Source: Halogeometricum pallidum JCM 14848
GTDB lineage: Archaea; Halobacteriota; Halobacteria; Halobacteriales; Haloferacaceae
Reading direction: 5' to 3'
Assembly: GCF_000337095.1 (NCBI RefSeq)
Contig: NZ_AOIV01000027.1
Span: forward strand, 1 to 64,000
DNA length: 64,000 bases
A program made the translations under genes and the position numbers. Below, one piece after another: positions 8,292-17,272 of this stretch. Each line of letters begins with the position of its first letter. Positions within the stretch are counted from its first letter, which is position 1. Below the pieces are notes generated by a model, which did no database searches, was not told the origin of the DNA, and worked only from the letters and a program-made list of their open reading frames with translations.

Positions 8292-9830
8292 CTACGCGTC
8301 GATGCCGTACAGGTCGCCGTACTTCTCGGTGACGTAGTCGGTGAACGCGTCGGCGGTGAAGTCCTCGCCCGTCGCCTGCGCCACGAGGTCGTTCGTCTCG
8401 TAGCGCGCGCCGTGCCGGTGGACGTTCTCGGTCAGCCACTCGTGCAGCGGTTCGAAGTCGCCCTCCTCGATGCGGCCCTCCAGGTCGTCGATGTCGGCCT
8501 CGGCGGCGTCGTACAACTGCGCGGCCATGACCGACCCGAGCGAGTACGTCGGGAAGTAGCCGAAGTTGCCGTGGCTCCAGTGGATGTCCTGCAGACAGCC
8601 TTCGGAGTCCGTCTCGGGGCGGACGCCGAGATACTCCTCGTACTTATCGTTCCACACTTCCGGCACCTCCTCCACGTCGATGTCGCCCGCGATGAGGGCC
8701 CGTTCTATCTCGAAGCGGACGATGATGTGCAGGTGGTAGGTCAACTCGTCCGCCTCGACGCGGATGAGGTTGTCCTCGTACACCTGGTTTGCGGCCTCGT
8801 ACGCCTCCTCCAGTGTCACGTCCTCGGCCTTCGGGAACTGCTCTTTGAACGCGGGGAGCAGGACGTTCCAGAACGCCTTCGAGCGGCCGACGTGGTTCTC
8901 CCAGAGGCGCGATTGGGACTCGTGGACCGACAGGTCGCGCGACTCGCCCAGCGGCGTCGCGTAGTGTTCGTCCGGCAGGCCGAGGTTGTACGTCGCGTGC
9001 CCGAACTCGTGAACCGTCGAGAGCAGCGACCCGAGGGGGTCGGATTCGTCGAAGCGCGTCGTCACGCGGGCGTCGAACATCGTCCCCGAGGAGAAGGGGT
9101 GCGAGGAGGTATCGAGGCGGCCGCGCTCCCACGGGTAGCCGAGCGTCGAGAGCACGTCGCGGCACAGTTCCTCCTGGGCCGCTTCGGGGTACTCGCCCTC
9201 CTTCGTGAACGCGCCGGTGGCGATGTCGTCGCCCGACTCGCGTATCCGCTCTATCATGGGGACCAGCGTGTCGCGGAGTTCTTCGAGGATGGACTCGGCC
9301 TGTTCGAGGGGGAGGCACGGCTCGAAGTCCTCGAACAGCACCTCGTAGGGATCCTTCTCGGGGTCGATGTGCTCGGCGTACTCTCGCTTGAGTTCGATGT
9401 GTTTCTCGAGGTGCGGCGCGAACGTCGAGAAGTCGTCCTCGGCCTTCGCCTCCTCCCACGCGGGCAGGGCCTCCGAGGAGGCGGTCGATATCTCCTCGAC
9501 CAACTCCGAGGGGACGCTCACGGCGCGGTCGTACTTGCGCCGAATCTCGCGGACGACGGCCGCCCGTTCGTCGGTCAGGTCGGCGTCTTCGAGTTCGTCG
9601 AGTCGCTCGCCCACCTCGTCGTCGGTGAGCAGTTCGTGGGCTAGCGAGGAGAGCGTCGACAACTGCTGGGAGCGCGCGGGGTTGCCGCCCTCGGGCATCA
9701 TCACCTGCTGGTCCCACGAGAGCAGTCCGGCCGAATTCTGCACGTTCGAGACCCGCTTGTACGTTTCGAGGAGTTCCGTGTAGGCTTCTGGCGCCGACTC
9801 GGCGTCGGCCCCTGCGGCGTCGGTGGCCAT
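8292..9830 (-). CDS. M32 family carboxypeptidase (copy 2)
   Basis: A 512-aa paralogue of the neighbouring gene, start chosen at ATG 9830 (MATDAAGADA); a start 15 bases upstream is open but poorer. It keeps HPFSSG, DARVT, HEFGH, HESQS, IRVEAD and GCLQDIHW, so it should be catalytically competent. It differs from copy 1 mainly in the N-terminal helical half and in acidic loops. The C-terminal ends of the two copies (a DxxVxxATGE segment followed by an F-rich end) are similar. Being upstream on the same strand, it is probably the first gene of a two-gene peptidase operon. Confidence 0.95.
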   Translation of the reverse strand: MATDAAGADAESAPEAYTELLETYKRVSNVQNSAGLLSWDQQVMMPEGGNPARSQQLSTLSSLAHELLTDDEVGERLDELEDADLTDERAAVVREIRRKYDRAVSVPSELVEEISTASSEALPAWEEAKAEDDFSTFAPHLEKHIELKREYAEHIDPEKDPYEVLFEDFEPCLPLEQAESILEELRDTLVPMIERIRESGDDIATGAFTKEGEYPEAAQEELCRDVLSTLGYPWERGRLDTSSHPFSSGTMFDARVTTRFDESDPLGSLLSTVHEFGHATYNLGLPDEHYATPLGESRDLSVHESQSRLWENHVGRSKAFWNVLLPAFKEQFPKAEDVTLEEAYEAANQVYEDNLIRVEADELTYHLHIIVRFEIERALIAGDIDVEEVPEVWNDKYEEYLGVRPETDSEGCLQDIHWSHGNFGYFPTYSLGSVMAAQLYDAAEADIDDLEGRIEEGDFEPLHEWLTENVHRHGARYETNDLVAQATGEDFTADAFTDYVTEKYGDLYGIDA

Positions 9831-9894
9831 ATCGAATCGAAACACCTCCTGCGTTATGAACTATGTGTATGCGGAGGTGCCCTCGCCGCGGGCG

Positions 9895-10974
9895 TTACTC
9901 CGTCTCGGGCCACGACTCGGCCGCGTCGAGGTAGGTGTCGTAGCACCGTTCCAACACCGAAAGCGAGACGCTCTCGGTTTTCGTGTGCGCCTCACCCGGT
10001 TCCGACGCGCCGCAGACGACGCACGTCGCCCCTGCCCCCGCTAACCACCCGGCGTCCGTGGCGTGCGGCTTCGTCACCAGTTTCGGGTCGTTCTCCTGCG
10101 CCCGCGCGGCGGCGTCGAGCACCGCCTCGGCGAACGCCTCGTCGTCACAGCCCATCGGCGGGAGGTCCTGTTCGAGCACCCACTCGACGCCCTCGACCGC
10201 CTCGACGCGTTCGAGGTCCGCGTACTCGCCGGGGACGGTCCGTTCGTCCACGGTCACCTCGCAGCGCTCGGGAACGACGTTCCACGCCGACCCGCCCTCA
10301 ACCTCGGTGACGACGACGCTTCCCGCCAACGTCTCGCCGAACACCTCCGCCTCCGGCGCGTCGAGGTCGCGGATCACGTCGACGGCGTCGCAGGCCCGAT
10401 AGACGGCGTTCTCGCCGGCCTCTGGTTCGCTCGCGTGCGAAGCGGTGCCGCGGGCCACCACCGTGGAGGCGCGCCGTCCCTTGTGCGCGACGACCACGTC
10501 GGTCACGTCCGCGTCCGAGTAGTTCGTCGACCCCTCGCCGACGATGGCGTAGTCGGGCGCGAAGCCGTCATCGATGGCGCCGCGGGCGCCCTCGCCGCCC
10601 ACCTCCTCGCCGACGAACGAGGCGAAGACGAGTTCGCCCGCCGGGTCGGCGTCGCGGAAGGCGAGCATCGACGCCGCGACGGCGCCCTTCATGTCCGCCG
10701 CCCCGCGGCCGTACAGGCGGCCGTCCCGTTCTTCGATGACGTACTCGCCGTCCGCTACCTGCGAGTCGTCCGGCGGCACCACGTCGTGGTGACCGACCAG
10801 CGCCAGCGACGTCCCCTCGCCTTTGCGGGCGAGGACGTTGCCGTGTCCGTCCCGCGTCACCGCGGCGTCCGTCTCCTCGCGGAGCCACGACTCGATGACG
10901 TCGCCGCAGGCCGACTCGTCCTCGTGGCTCGGCGTCGAGACGAGCGTTCGCGTGAGCGCACTCAGTTCTCGCAT
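9895..10974 (-). CDS. M20 family metallohydrolase (ArgE/DapE/LysK-like)
   Basis: A 359-aa protein with the M20 dinuclear zinc-site motifs: GHHDVVP (61-67), GRGAADMKG (about 90-98) bridging the metals, the catalytic EEVGGEG (about 127-133), and the late histidine-containing segments ASHASEP and EAHTKTES. The dimerisation lid lies between about residues 170 and 270. The length and the MRELSALTRTLV start resemble archaeal [LysW]-lysine hydrolases and acetylornithine deacetylases. No lysW, argC or argB neighbours are present here, so the substrate is open and it could be a general N-acyl amino-acid deacylase or dipeptidase. It is the same strand as the M32 pair, 64 bp beyond the end of that group. 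Confidence 0.85.
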   Translation of the reverse strand: MRELSALTRTLVSTPSHEDESACGDVIESWLREETDAAVTRDGHGNVLARKGEGTSLALVGHHDVVPPDDSQVADGEYVIEERDGRLYGRGAADMKGAVAASMLAFRDADPAGELVFASFVGEEVGGEGARGAIDDGFAPDYAIVGEGSTNYSDADVTDVVVAHKGRRASTVVARGTASHASEPEAGENAVYRACDAVDVIRDLDAPEAEVFGETLAGSVVVTEVEGGSAWNVVPERCEVTVDERTVPGEYADLERVEAVEGVEWVLEQDLPPMGCDDEAFAEAVLDAAARAQENDPKLVTKPHATDAGWLAGAGATCVVCGASEPGEAHTKTESVSLSVLERCYDTYLDAAESWPETE

Positions 10975-11097
10975 GGACGGAGATACTCCCCGGTCGGCAT
11001 AAGTCTCGGTACCCCGGTAACGTCGCCAGGGAGCGGGAAAGAAACTGGGGCGTACGGCCGGAGGACCCTTCCGTCGCCCGACGCTACGACCGACCGT

Positions 11098-11319
11098 ATG
11101 ACGGACGACGACACCGACGCCGAGGAGGAACGGCAGGAACAGTACGGCGGCGGCGAGGGCGACGTCGACGCCGTCGAACAGACCGAGGCCGTCGGCGACG
11201 GGGACTCGGATTCAGATTCGGATTCGGACTCGGACTCCGACGGCGAGAGCGAGGCCGACGTCGACGAAGAGGAGTGGGAGGAAGCGGAACACGAGAACCC
11301 CGACGACCGCGAAGACTGA
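11098..11319 (+). CDS. Hyperacidic small protein with Asp-Ser repeat
   Basis: A 73-aa protein (MTDDDTDAEE...) with almost no hydrophobic residues. Its centre is an uninterrupted run of alternating Asp and Ser (bases 11203-11241), encoded by a GAC/GAT-TCG/TCC repeat. The rest is Glu/Asp-rich. It is probably intrinsically disordered in high salt. I know no domain. The ATG fits the end of the M20 gene's divergent promoter region, and the stop is followed directly by the nested inverted repeat at 11320-11399. The repeat tract is a likely site of slipped-strand length variation. It could be a real small gene or a spurious ORF; the strictly maintained acidic code favours real. Confidence 0.6.
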   Translation: MTDDDTDAEEERQEQYGGGEGDVDAVEQTEAVGDGDSDSDSDSDSDSDGESEADVDEEEWEEAEHENPDDRED

Positions 11320-11399
11320 TAATGACGGCTCTCACTATTTACCGGTAATCGCGACTCTCGGTCCCCTCGATCACCGGTAAGGGACGAGAGCAGTCATTA
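11320..11399. repeat. Nested inverted repeat with two ACCGGT palindromes
   Basis: Arms 11320-11333 and 11386-11399 are inverted copies matching at 13 of 14 positions (TAATGACGGCTCTC versus the complement of GAGAGCAGTCATTA). Inside lie a perfect 10-bp palindrome TTACCGGTAA at 11339-11348 and a second copy of ACCGGTAA at 11373-11380. The element fills the space between the acidic ORF and the convergent Mn catalase gene. It could be a bidirectional terminator, an operator or a decayed small insertion. Confidence 0.7.
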
Positions 11400-11509
11400 T
11401 GACGCGTCGCTCCCGACGCTCCTCTCCGCGAGAACTCCGAACCGGACCGGTTCCGGTCCGGGTCACTCATCCGAGAGCGGCACGACCGACGGGCGCGGCG
11501 TCCGTCCGC

Positions 11510-12322
11510 TCAGTTCACTTCGTTGTACATCTCGTCGATGACCTTCTCGACGCTCGGCGGGCCGCCGTCGGGCTGCTCGGACGTGTAGGAGTACTCCGAC
11601 TTGCCGTCGTGCGAGGGGCCGGTCGTCCACGGCTGTCCGGGGTCCTCGCGCTCCTCGCGCATCGTGGACATGAACGTGTAGTTGTAGTCTTGGTTCTCCT
11701 TTTCCTGCGGGAAGCTCGCGGGGACGGGGAGGTGGTCGTCGAAGGAGTCGAGCACCGAGTGCCACTGGTTCTGGTGCATCGTGTCGCGGGCGATGAGGTA
11801 CTCCAGCATGTCCTCCATGCCGGGGTCGTCGGTGAACTCGTAGAGGCGCGTCGCCAGCGTGCGGCCGGTGGACTCGGCCATCACGTTGGCGTACATGTCG
11901 GCGGCGAGGTTGCCGCTGGCGACGACGTAGTTGCCGGTGAACGGCACGCCGTTGCTGTCGACGGGCATTGCGTGCATGCCGGCCGAGAGCGCCTGCCGGG
12001 GCTGGCCGCTGCGCATCATCTCGTCGATGACGGCGTCCTCGCGGGCCGCCTCGCGCGCCTCGGGGGAGGCGCCTTCGAGGTTCTTCGCCACCGCCGTCGC
12101 CAGCATCTCGATGTGGCCCAGTTCCTCGACGGCCGTCTCCATGAGGAGCGTCTTGTACTCGCTCATCTCGCTCGGCACGGCGAAGGACTGGAACATGTAC
12201 TGCAGGGCGACGCGCATCTCACCCTCCGCACCGCCGATAGCTTGCTGGAGCATCTTCGCGAACTGCGGGTTCGGTTCCTCGACTTCGACCTCGTACTGCA
12301 GGCCGTTTTCGTGGTAGAACAT
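11510..12322 (-). CDS. Manganese catalase
   Basis: A 270-aa ferritin-like four-helix protein. Dimanganese ligands are visible as Glu35 (GGAEGEMRVAL), the ExxH pair Glu67/His70 (VEELGHIEML), and the second pair in NVMAESTGRT and IARDTMHQNQWHSVL. The family disproportionates hydrogen peroxide in the cytosol without haem. The length is close to typical (about 270-300) and the ending is acidic. The gene has its own TATA-like box (12352-12358) about 33 bases upstream, suggesting a near-leaderless mRNA, and is monocistronic between convergent and divergent neighbours. It probably contributes to oxidative-stress defence alongside haem catalase-peroxidases encoded elsewhere. Confidence 0.95.
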   Translation of the reverse strand: MFYHENGLQYEVEVEEPNPQFAKMLQQAIGGAEGEMRVALQYMFQSFAVPSEMSEYKTLLMETAVEELGHIEMLATAVAKNLEGASPEAREAAREDAVIDEMMRSGQPRQALSAGMHAMPVDSNGVPFTGNYVVASGNLAADMYANVMAESTGRTLATRLYEFTDDPGMEDMLEYLIARDTMHQNQWHSVLDSFDDHLPVPASFPQEKENQDYNYTFMSTMREEREDPGQPWTTGPSHDGKSEYSYTSEQPDGGPPSVEKVIDEMYNEVN

Positions 12323-12351
12323 CGTTACAATATCCTCGTCGCGTAGTGTAC

Positions 12352-12358
12352 TAAAATA
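12352..12358 (-). promoter_or_regulatory. TATA box of the Mn catalase gene
   Basis: On the reverse strand this reads TATTTTA within a locally AT-rich stretch, centred about 33 bases before the ATG at 12322. That predicts transcription starting about 5 bases before the start codon. Confidence 0.55.
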
Positions 12359-12518
12359 ATTTTTTGCCGACAGACAAGTTCTGTCTCGATGTAGAAAACG
12401 AGTCCCATAGAGATGAAAAGCAAATTCTCGTTCCGATGTAATTCCCGCGTTCCGATACGCCTCACTGAGATATCATGTTTACCGGAGACGAGGTCCATCG
12501 GTCCGCCGTGATACGGTC

Positions 12519-12525
12519 TTTTATC
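12519..12525 (+). promoter_or_regulatory. TATA box of the PIN-ATPase-KH gene
   Basis: TTTTATC lies about 28 bases upstream of the ATG at 12550, the spacing expected for a leaderless haloarchaeal transcript. This supports 12550 as the start over the longer open frame from 12475. Confidence 0.55.
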
Positions 12526-12549
12526 AGTCTCGCACGCCAAGCCGGGGCC

Positions 12550-14400
12550 ATGAAGCTAGTGCCGGACACGAGCGCGGTCATCGACGGTCGCGTGTCCGAG
12601 CGAGTCGAGTCGGGCGGCGACGTGGAGACGGTGTGCGTGCCCGAAGCCGTCGTCGGCGAACTCGAATCGCAGGCGAACAGCGGCTACGACACGGGCTGGG
12701 AGGGGCTCTCCGAACTCCAACGCCTCACCGAACTCGCCGACGAGGGGTCGGTGACCGTCGAGTACGTCGGTCGGCGGACGAAACCGAGCGAGGCCACCGG
12801 CGCGCACGAGGGCGACATCGACGCCGTCATCCGTGACATCGCCGAGGAGCACGGGGCGACGCTCCTGACGAGCGACCAGGTGCAGGCCGAAGTCGCCCGC
12901 GCGAAGGGCATCGAGGTGGAGTTCGTCGAGGCGCGCACCCGCGGGTCCGGCGGCCTCGTCATCGAGGAGTTCTTCGACGACGAGACGATGTCCGTCCACC
13001 TCAAGACCGGCACGAAACCGAAGGCGAAACGCGGCGCCATCGGCGAGATGCACTACCAGACCATCGGCGAGGAGGTGTCCGACGAGGAGACGATGAAGGC
13101 GTGGGCCGACGACATCGAGAACTCCGCCCGCGCGAGTCCCGACGGCTTCGTCGAACTCTCCGAACCGGGCATGAGCATCGTCCAGTTCCGCGACTACCGA
13201 ATCGCCCTCGCCCGCCCGCCGTTCGCCGACGGCATCGAGATAACCGCCGTCCGGCCCATCGTCAAGACCGAACTCGACGAGTACGAGTTCGCCGACGAAC
13301 TCCGCGACCGCCTCTCGGAACGCCAGCGCGGCGTCCTCATCTCGGGGGCGCCCGGCGCCGGGAAGTCGACGTTCGCGCAGGCCGTCGCCGAGTTCCTCAA
13401 CGACAGCGACTACGCGGTGAAGACGATGGAGAAACCGCGCGACCTGCAGGTCGGCCCCGAGATAACCCAGTACACCGCGCTCGACGGCCAGATGTCGAAG
13501 ACGGCGGACTCTCTGCTTCTCGTCCGCCCCGACTACACCATCTACGACGAGGTGCGCAAGACCGACGACTTCGAGGTGTTCGCGGACATGCGCCTCGCCG
13601 GCGTCGGCATGGTCGGCGTCGTCCACGCGACGCGCGCCATCGACGCCCTCCAGCGACTCGTCGGCCGCGTCGAACTCGGCATGATTCCGCAGGTGGTCGA
13701 CACCGTCGTCTACATCGAGGACGGCCGCGTCGACACCGTCTACGACGTGCAGACGCAGGTGAAGGTGCCCGAGGGCCTCACCGCCGAGGACCTCGCCCGC
13801 CCCGTCATCCAGGTCACCGACTTCGAGACGGACGCGCCCGCCTACGAGATATACACGTTCAACCGCCAGGTCGTCACCGTCCCCATCGGCGACGAGGCGG
13901 AGGGACGCGACGAGACGGGCGTGAGCCGCCTCGCGCGACAGGAGATAGAGCGCGAGATTCGCTCCATCGCGCGCGGCCACGTCGAAGTGGAACTGCAGGG
14001 ACAGGAGAAAGCGACCGTCTACGTCGACGAGGACGACATCTCCTACGTCATCGGCAAGGGCGGCGGGAGAATCTCCGACATCGAGGACCGCCTCGGCATC
14101 GACATCGACGTTCGGACCCACGAGGACAACCCGGCCCAGTCGTCGGCGTCCGGCGGGTCCGGCGGGTCCGGCGGCGAGGAGGGCGACGTCGTCACGCCCG
14201 AGGTGACCTCCCGGCACGTCGTCGTCCGGATGGACGACCACGTCGGCGAGACCGTAGAAGTACGCGCCGACGGCGACTACCTCTTCACCGCGACGGTCAG
14301 CCGCGGCGGCGACATCCAAGTTTCCCGGGGCAGCGCCATCGCCGACGAACTCGAACAGGCCATCGACCGGAAACAGAAAATCACGGTCCACCCGGCGTAG
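12550..14400 (+). CDS. PIN domain - secretion-type ATPase - KH domain protein (COG1855)
   Basis: A 616-aa three-part protein. The N-terminal PIN nuclease-like domain begins KLVPDTSAVIDGR with the first conserved Asp. A VirB11/PilT-like AAA ATPase follows, with Walker A GAPGAGKST (about 266-274) and a YDEVRKTDDF acidic segment. A KH RNA-binding domain (GKGGG near residue 500) precedes a Gly/Ser linker and a C-terminal beta domain. The architecture is conserved across archaea; an RNA-directed role is inferred, with no settled function known to me. It starts at ATG 12550 with a TATA-like box 28 bases upstream. A long frame on the opposite strand is a codon-bias shadow. Confidence 0.93.
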   Translation: MKLVPDTSAVIDGRVSERVESGGDVETVCVPEAVVGELESQANSGYDTGWEGLSELQRLTELADEGSVTVEYVGRRTKPSEATGAHEGDIDAVIRDIAEEHGATLLTSDQVQAEVARAKGIEVEFVEARTRGSGGLVIEEFFDDETMSVHLKTGTKPKAKRGAIGEMHYQTIGEEVSDEETMKAWADDIENSARASPDGFVELSEPGMSIVQFRDYRIALARPPFADGIEITAVRPIVKTELDEYEFADELRDRLSERQRGVLISGAPGAGKSTFAQAVAEFLNDSDYAVKTMEKPRDLQVGPEITQYTALDGQMSKTADSLLLVRPDYTIYDEVRKTDDFEVFADMRLAGVGMVGVVHATRAIDALQRLVGRVELGMIPQVVDTVVYIEDGRVDTVYDVQTQVKVPEGLTAEDLARPVIQVTDFETDAPAYEIYTFNRQVVTVPIGDEAEGRDETGVSRLARQEIEREIRSIARGHVEVELQGQEKATVYVDEDDISYVIGKGGGRISDIEDRLGIDIDVRTHEDNPAQSSASGGSGGSGGEEGDVVTPEVTSRHVVVRMDDHVGETVEVRADGDYLFTATVSRGGDIQVSRGSAIADELEQAIDRKQKITVHPA

Positions 14401-14590
14401 GCCGCCGGTCGCCGTCTCTTCTATTCTCGTCCGTCCGCCGCCGCCCGCCGGTCGTCAGCTTCCGCTTGCCCGCCGCCTCGAACGCCGTCGCTCGCCGCGC
14501 GGAAAGGAAGAAGATTAGTTTTCCACGTCGTCGCGGAGTGGTCGTGCATCGGTGCGCTCCACCTGTGGAGACGGAGACGTTACGACGGGG

Positions 14591-14887
14591 TTATTCCGCG
14601 CAGCAGGCTTCCGCCTCGTCGGCGTCGCCCTCCGAGGGCCGCTTCGGGGCCGCATCGGTGAGCTGATAGAGATTCTGCCGCGCGTCCGCGAAGTAGACGT
14701 CCTCGTCGACGACGCCGATCCCCTCCAGCCGTTCCAGCGCGTAGCGAACCGTCCGAGCCGACAGCATCGACTCCTGGACGATTCCCTTCTGCGTGAGCGG
14801 GCCGTTGTATTCGAGTACTTTGAAAACTAACTTCGCACTCGGGGGGAGGTCGTCGAGACTCTCCTGTTCTTGTTCTGCCTCAGCCAT
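14591..14887 (-). CDS. Winged-helix transcriptional regulator (MarR/TrmB-like)
   Basis: A 98-aa protein. After an acidic N-terminus, residues about 15-75 form a wHTH: a first helix PSAKLVFKVLEYNG, a recognition helix SARTVRYALERLEGIG and a wing DVYFADARQNLYQL. The C-terminus ends in adjacent cysteines (EACCAE), which could sense metal or redox state; that is inference. Such small single-domain regulators are common in haloarchaea and often autoregulate. It is divergent from the EMC6-like/ABCE1 operon (148-bp shared upstream region) and convergent with the PIN-ATPase gene. Confidence 0.85.
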   Translation of the reverse strand: MAEAEQEQESLDDLPPSAKLVFKVLEYNGPLTQKGIVQESMLSARTVRYALERLEGIGVVDEDVYFADARQNLYQLTDAAPKRPSEGDADEAEACCAE

Positions 14888-15035
14888 CGTTACGAATCGA
14901 AACGTGCAAACGCCATAAACCTTCGTGGACTGTTACGGGAGAACGGTTCAACTTCGCTACGTTTCGCGCCGCGTCGGGTCGTCCCCCGCGTGCGGGAACG
15001 AACGCCTTTTGACGTCGGGTATCGGAGTCGTACCC

Positions 15036-15362
15036 ATGGCAACGGAAACGCAAACGGGCCTCTCGGGTCACATGCGGGGGGTCACGGTCACCACGCTCGC
15101 CTGCCTCGCCGGCGTCGCGGCCGCGCTCGCGTCGGGCACGCTCGTCGGACTGGGGTCGGTCCCCGTGTCCGAGGCGGCGACGAACCAGCAGGCGCTGGCC
15201 GTGCTGGGGGCGGCCGTCCTCGCGCAGTTTCCCGTCCTGAAGGTCGTCGGCGTCGACGTCTCGGAGTTCGGCGCGAAGGACTACCTCTACGTCGCCTTCA
15301 TGACGTTCACGCTGTGGTTCATCGCGTTCGGCATCCTGCTGACCTCCGGAGCGGCACTGTAA
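15036..15362 (+). CDS. EMC6-like membrane protein
   Basis: A 108-aa protein with three predicted transmembrane helices (about 17-40, 50-71 and 85-106). Haloarchaeal genomes annotate this family as EMC6-like, related to the eukaryotic ER membrane complex subunit that helps insert membrane proteins; a function in archaea is inferred. The chosen ATG at 15036 removes an upstream extension without hydrophobic character. It ends two bases before the ABCE1 start, so the two are almost certainly one operon, hinting at a link between translation and membrane insertion. Confidence 0.85.
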   Translation: MATETQTGLSGHMRGVTVTTLACLAGVAAALASGTLVGLGSVPVSEAATNQQALAVLGAAVLAQFPVLKVVGVDVSEFGAKDYLYVAFMTFTLWFIAFGILLTSGAAL

Positions 15363-15364
15363 TC

Positions 15365-17197
15365 ATGGCGGAAGACAGCATCGCGGTCGTCGACCTCGAC
15401 CGGTGTCAACCCGACCGCTGCAGCTACGAGTGCGCCAACTACTGCCCGCCGAACCGGACGGGCAAAGAGTGCATCGTCACGCGCGGGGAGTACTACGAGG
15501 ACGACGAACCGTACGACGGCGGCCCAGACCAGATACGCATCTCCGAGGAAGTCTGCCTCGGCGAGACCTGCGGCATCTGCGTCGAGAAATGCCCGTTCGA
15601 CGCCATCGAGATAATCAACCTCCCCACCGAGCTACAGGAGGACCCGGTCCACCGCTACGGCGAGAACGCCTTCGCCCTCTACGGTCTCCCCGTGCCCGAG
15701 TCGGGCGCGGTGACGGGTATCCTCGGTCCGAACGGCATCGGGAAGACGACGGCCGTCCGAGCGCTGGCGGGCGAGATGGTTCCCAACCTCGGCACCTACG
15801 ACGAGGAGGCGACGTGGGAGGCCGTCCTCGAACGATATCGAGGCACTGAACTGCAGAACTACATCGAACGCGTCCGCGAGGAGAAGGTCTCCATCGCGCG
15901 CAAACCCCAGTACGTCGACCAGATTCCCAAGCAGTTCGACGGCGTCACGAGCGAACTGCTGGAGGCGACGGACGAACGCGGGAAACTCGACGAGTACGTC
16001 GAGCGTCTCGGCATCGCCCCCGTCGTCGACCAACCGCTCGACACCCTCTCCGGTGGGGAACTCCAGCGCGTCGCCCTCGCGGCGACGCTGGCCCGCGACC
16101 GCGATTTCTACTTCCTCGACGAGATAACGCCGTATCTCGACATTGGTCAGCGCGTCACCGCGGCCCGACTCATCCGCGAACTCGCCGAGGAGGAGGACAA
16201 GGCCGTCCTCGCCGTCGAACACGACCTGGCGATACTGGATCTGCTGGCCGACACGCTCCACATCGCCTACGGCGAACCCGGCGCCTACGGTGTCATCACG
16301 GACCCCAAGTCGGTCCGGAACGGCATCAACGAGTATCTGAAGGGCTACCTCTCGAACGAGAACATGCGCATCCGCCCCGACGAGATACAGTTCCACCAGC
16401 ACGCGCCGCGCGAGACGACCAAGAGCGACCCCCTCGTCGACTATCCGGATCTCTCGAAGTCCTACGGCGACGGGGAGTTCTCCCTCGACGTCGAGGGCGG
16501 TACCATCTACCACTCGGAGGTGCTCGGCATCGTCGGCCCGAACGGCATCGGGAAATCGACGCTGGCGCAGATGTTCGCGGGGTCGCTCGAACCCGACGAG
16601 GGCGAACTCGACTACCGCCTCGACATCGCCTACAAGCCGCAGTACATCGATATCGACCAGCCGATGCGCGTCGACGCGTTCCTCTCCTCTATCACCGAGG
16701 ACTTCGGCACCTCCTACTGGAAGACCGAGGTGGCGAACCCGCTCCAACTCGGCCGCATCATGGAGCGCAACCTCGACGACCTCTCGGGCGGGGAGCGTCA
16801 GCGCGTCGCCATCGCGGCCTGCCTCTCCGAGGACGCCGACCTGTTCGTGCTGGACGAACCGTCGGCCCACCTCGACGTGGAACAGCGAGTGCAGGCGACG
16901 ACGGCCATCCGCCGCTACGCCGAGAACCACGACGCGACGGTGATGGTCATCGACCACGACATCTACATGATCGACCTCCTGGCGGACCGCCTGATGGTCT
17001 TCGACGGCGAACCGTCCGTCCACGGCCACGCCGGGACGCCGCAGGAGATGCGCGCCGGGATGAACGACTTTCTCTCGGACCTCGACATCACGTTCCGCCG
17101 CGACGAGCGGACCCAGCGCCCCCGCATCAACAAGCCGGGGTCGCAACTCGACAGCAAGCAGAAGCGCTCGGGCGAGTACTACTACTCCACGGAGTGA
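15365..17197 (+). CDS. Ribosome recycling/splitting ATPase ABCE1 (Rli1)
   Basis: A 610-aa protein. The N-terminal iron-sulfur domain has cysteines in the pattern CQPDRCSYECANYCP and CLGETCGICVEKCPF, expected to hold two [4Fe-4S] clusters. Two ABC ATPase domains follow: Walker A GPNGIGKTT and signature LSGGELQR in the first, Walker A GPNGIGKST and signature LSGGERQR in the second, each with a DE(P/I) Walker B. ABCE1 splits post-termination 70S ribosomes into subunits with aRF1/aPelota and is essential in archaea. It starts at ATG 15365, immediately after the EMC6-like gene. Confidence 0.98.
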   Translation: MAEDSIAVVDLDRCQPDRCSYECANYCPPNRTGKECIVTRGEYYEDDEPYDGGPDQIRISEEVCLGETCGICVEKCPFDAIEIINLPTELQEDPVHRYGENAFALYGLPVPESGAVTGILGPNGIGKTTAVRALAGEMVPNLGTYDEEATWEAVLERYRGTELQNYIERVREEKVSIARKPQYVDQIPKQFDGVTSELLEATDERGKLDEYVERLGIAPVVDQPLDTLSGGELQRVALAATLARDRDFYFLDEITPYLDIGQRVTAARLIRELAEEEDKAVLAVEHDLAILDLLADTLHIAYGEPGAYGVITDPKSVRNGINEYLKGYLSNENMRIRPDEIQFHQHAPRETTKSDPLVDYPDLSKSYGDGEFSLDVEGGTIYHSEVLGIVGPNGIGKSTLAQMFAGSLEPDEGELDYRLDIAYKPQYIDIDQPMRVDAFLSSITEDFGTSYWKTEVANPLQLGRIMERNLDDLSGGERQRVAIAACLSEDADLFVLDEPSAHLDVEQRVQATTAIRRYAENHDATVMVIDHDIYMIDLLADRLMVFDGEPSVHGHAGTPQEMRAGMNDFLSDLDITFRRDERTQRPRINKPGSQLDSKQKRSGEYYYSTE

Positions 17198-17272
17198 CGA
17201 CCCGCTCGGAGTTCTTCCCCTTTCGTCGATTCGGCCTCAAACGTTAACGGTGTCGACGCTCGATATGCGTAC

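Noticed and set aside
12325-12540. A 71-aa reverse-strand ORF upstream of Mn catalase
   Set aside because: It lies in the AT-rich promoter region of two genes, has a mixed non-haloarchaeal composition (many Ile, Arg, Tyr, His) and no similarity that I recognise; it is more likely non-coding.
12556-14391. A 611-aa reading frame on the reverse strand covering the PIN-ATPase-KH gene
   Set aside because: It is the mirror of GC-biased codons of the real gene: rich in Asp, Gly, Val and Ala with no domain. Similar antisense frames at 38950-40482 (against the thermosome), 60560-62008 (upstream part, against pgk) and 32811-34430 (against leuS) were rejected for the same reason.
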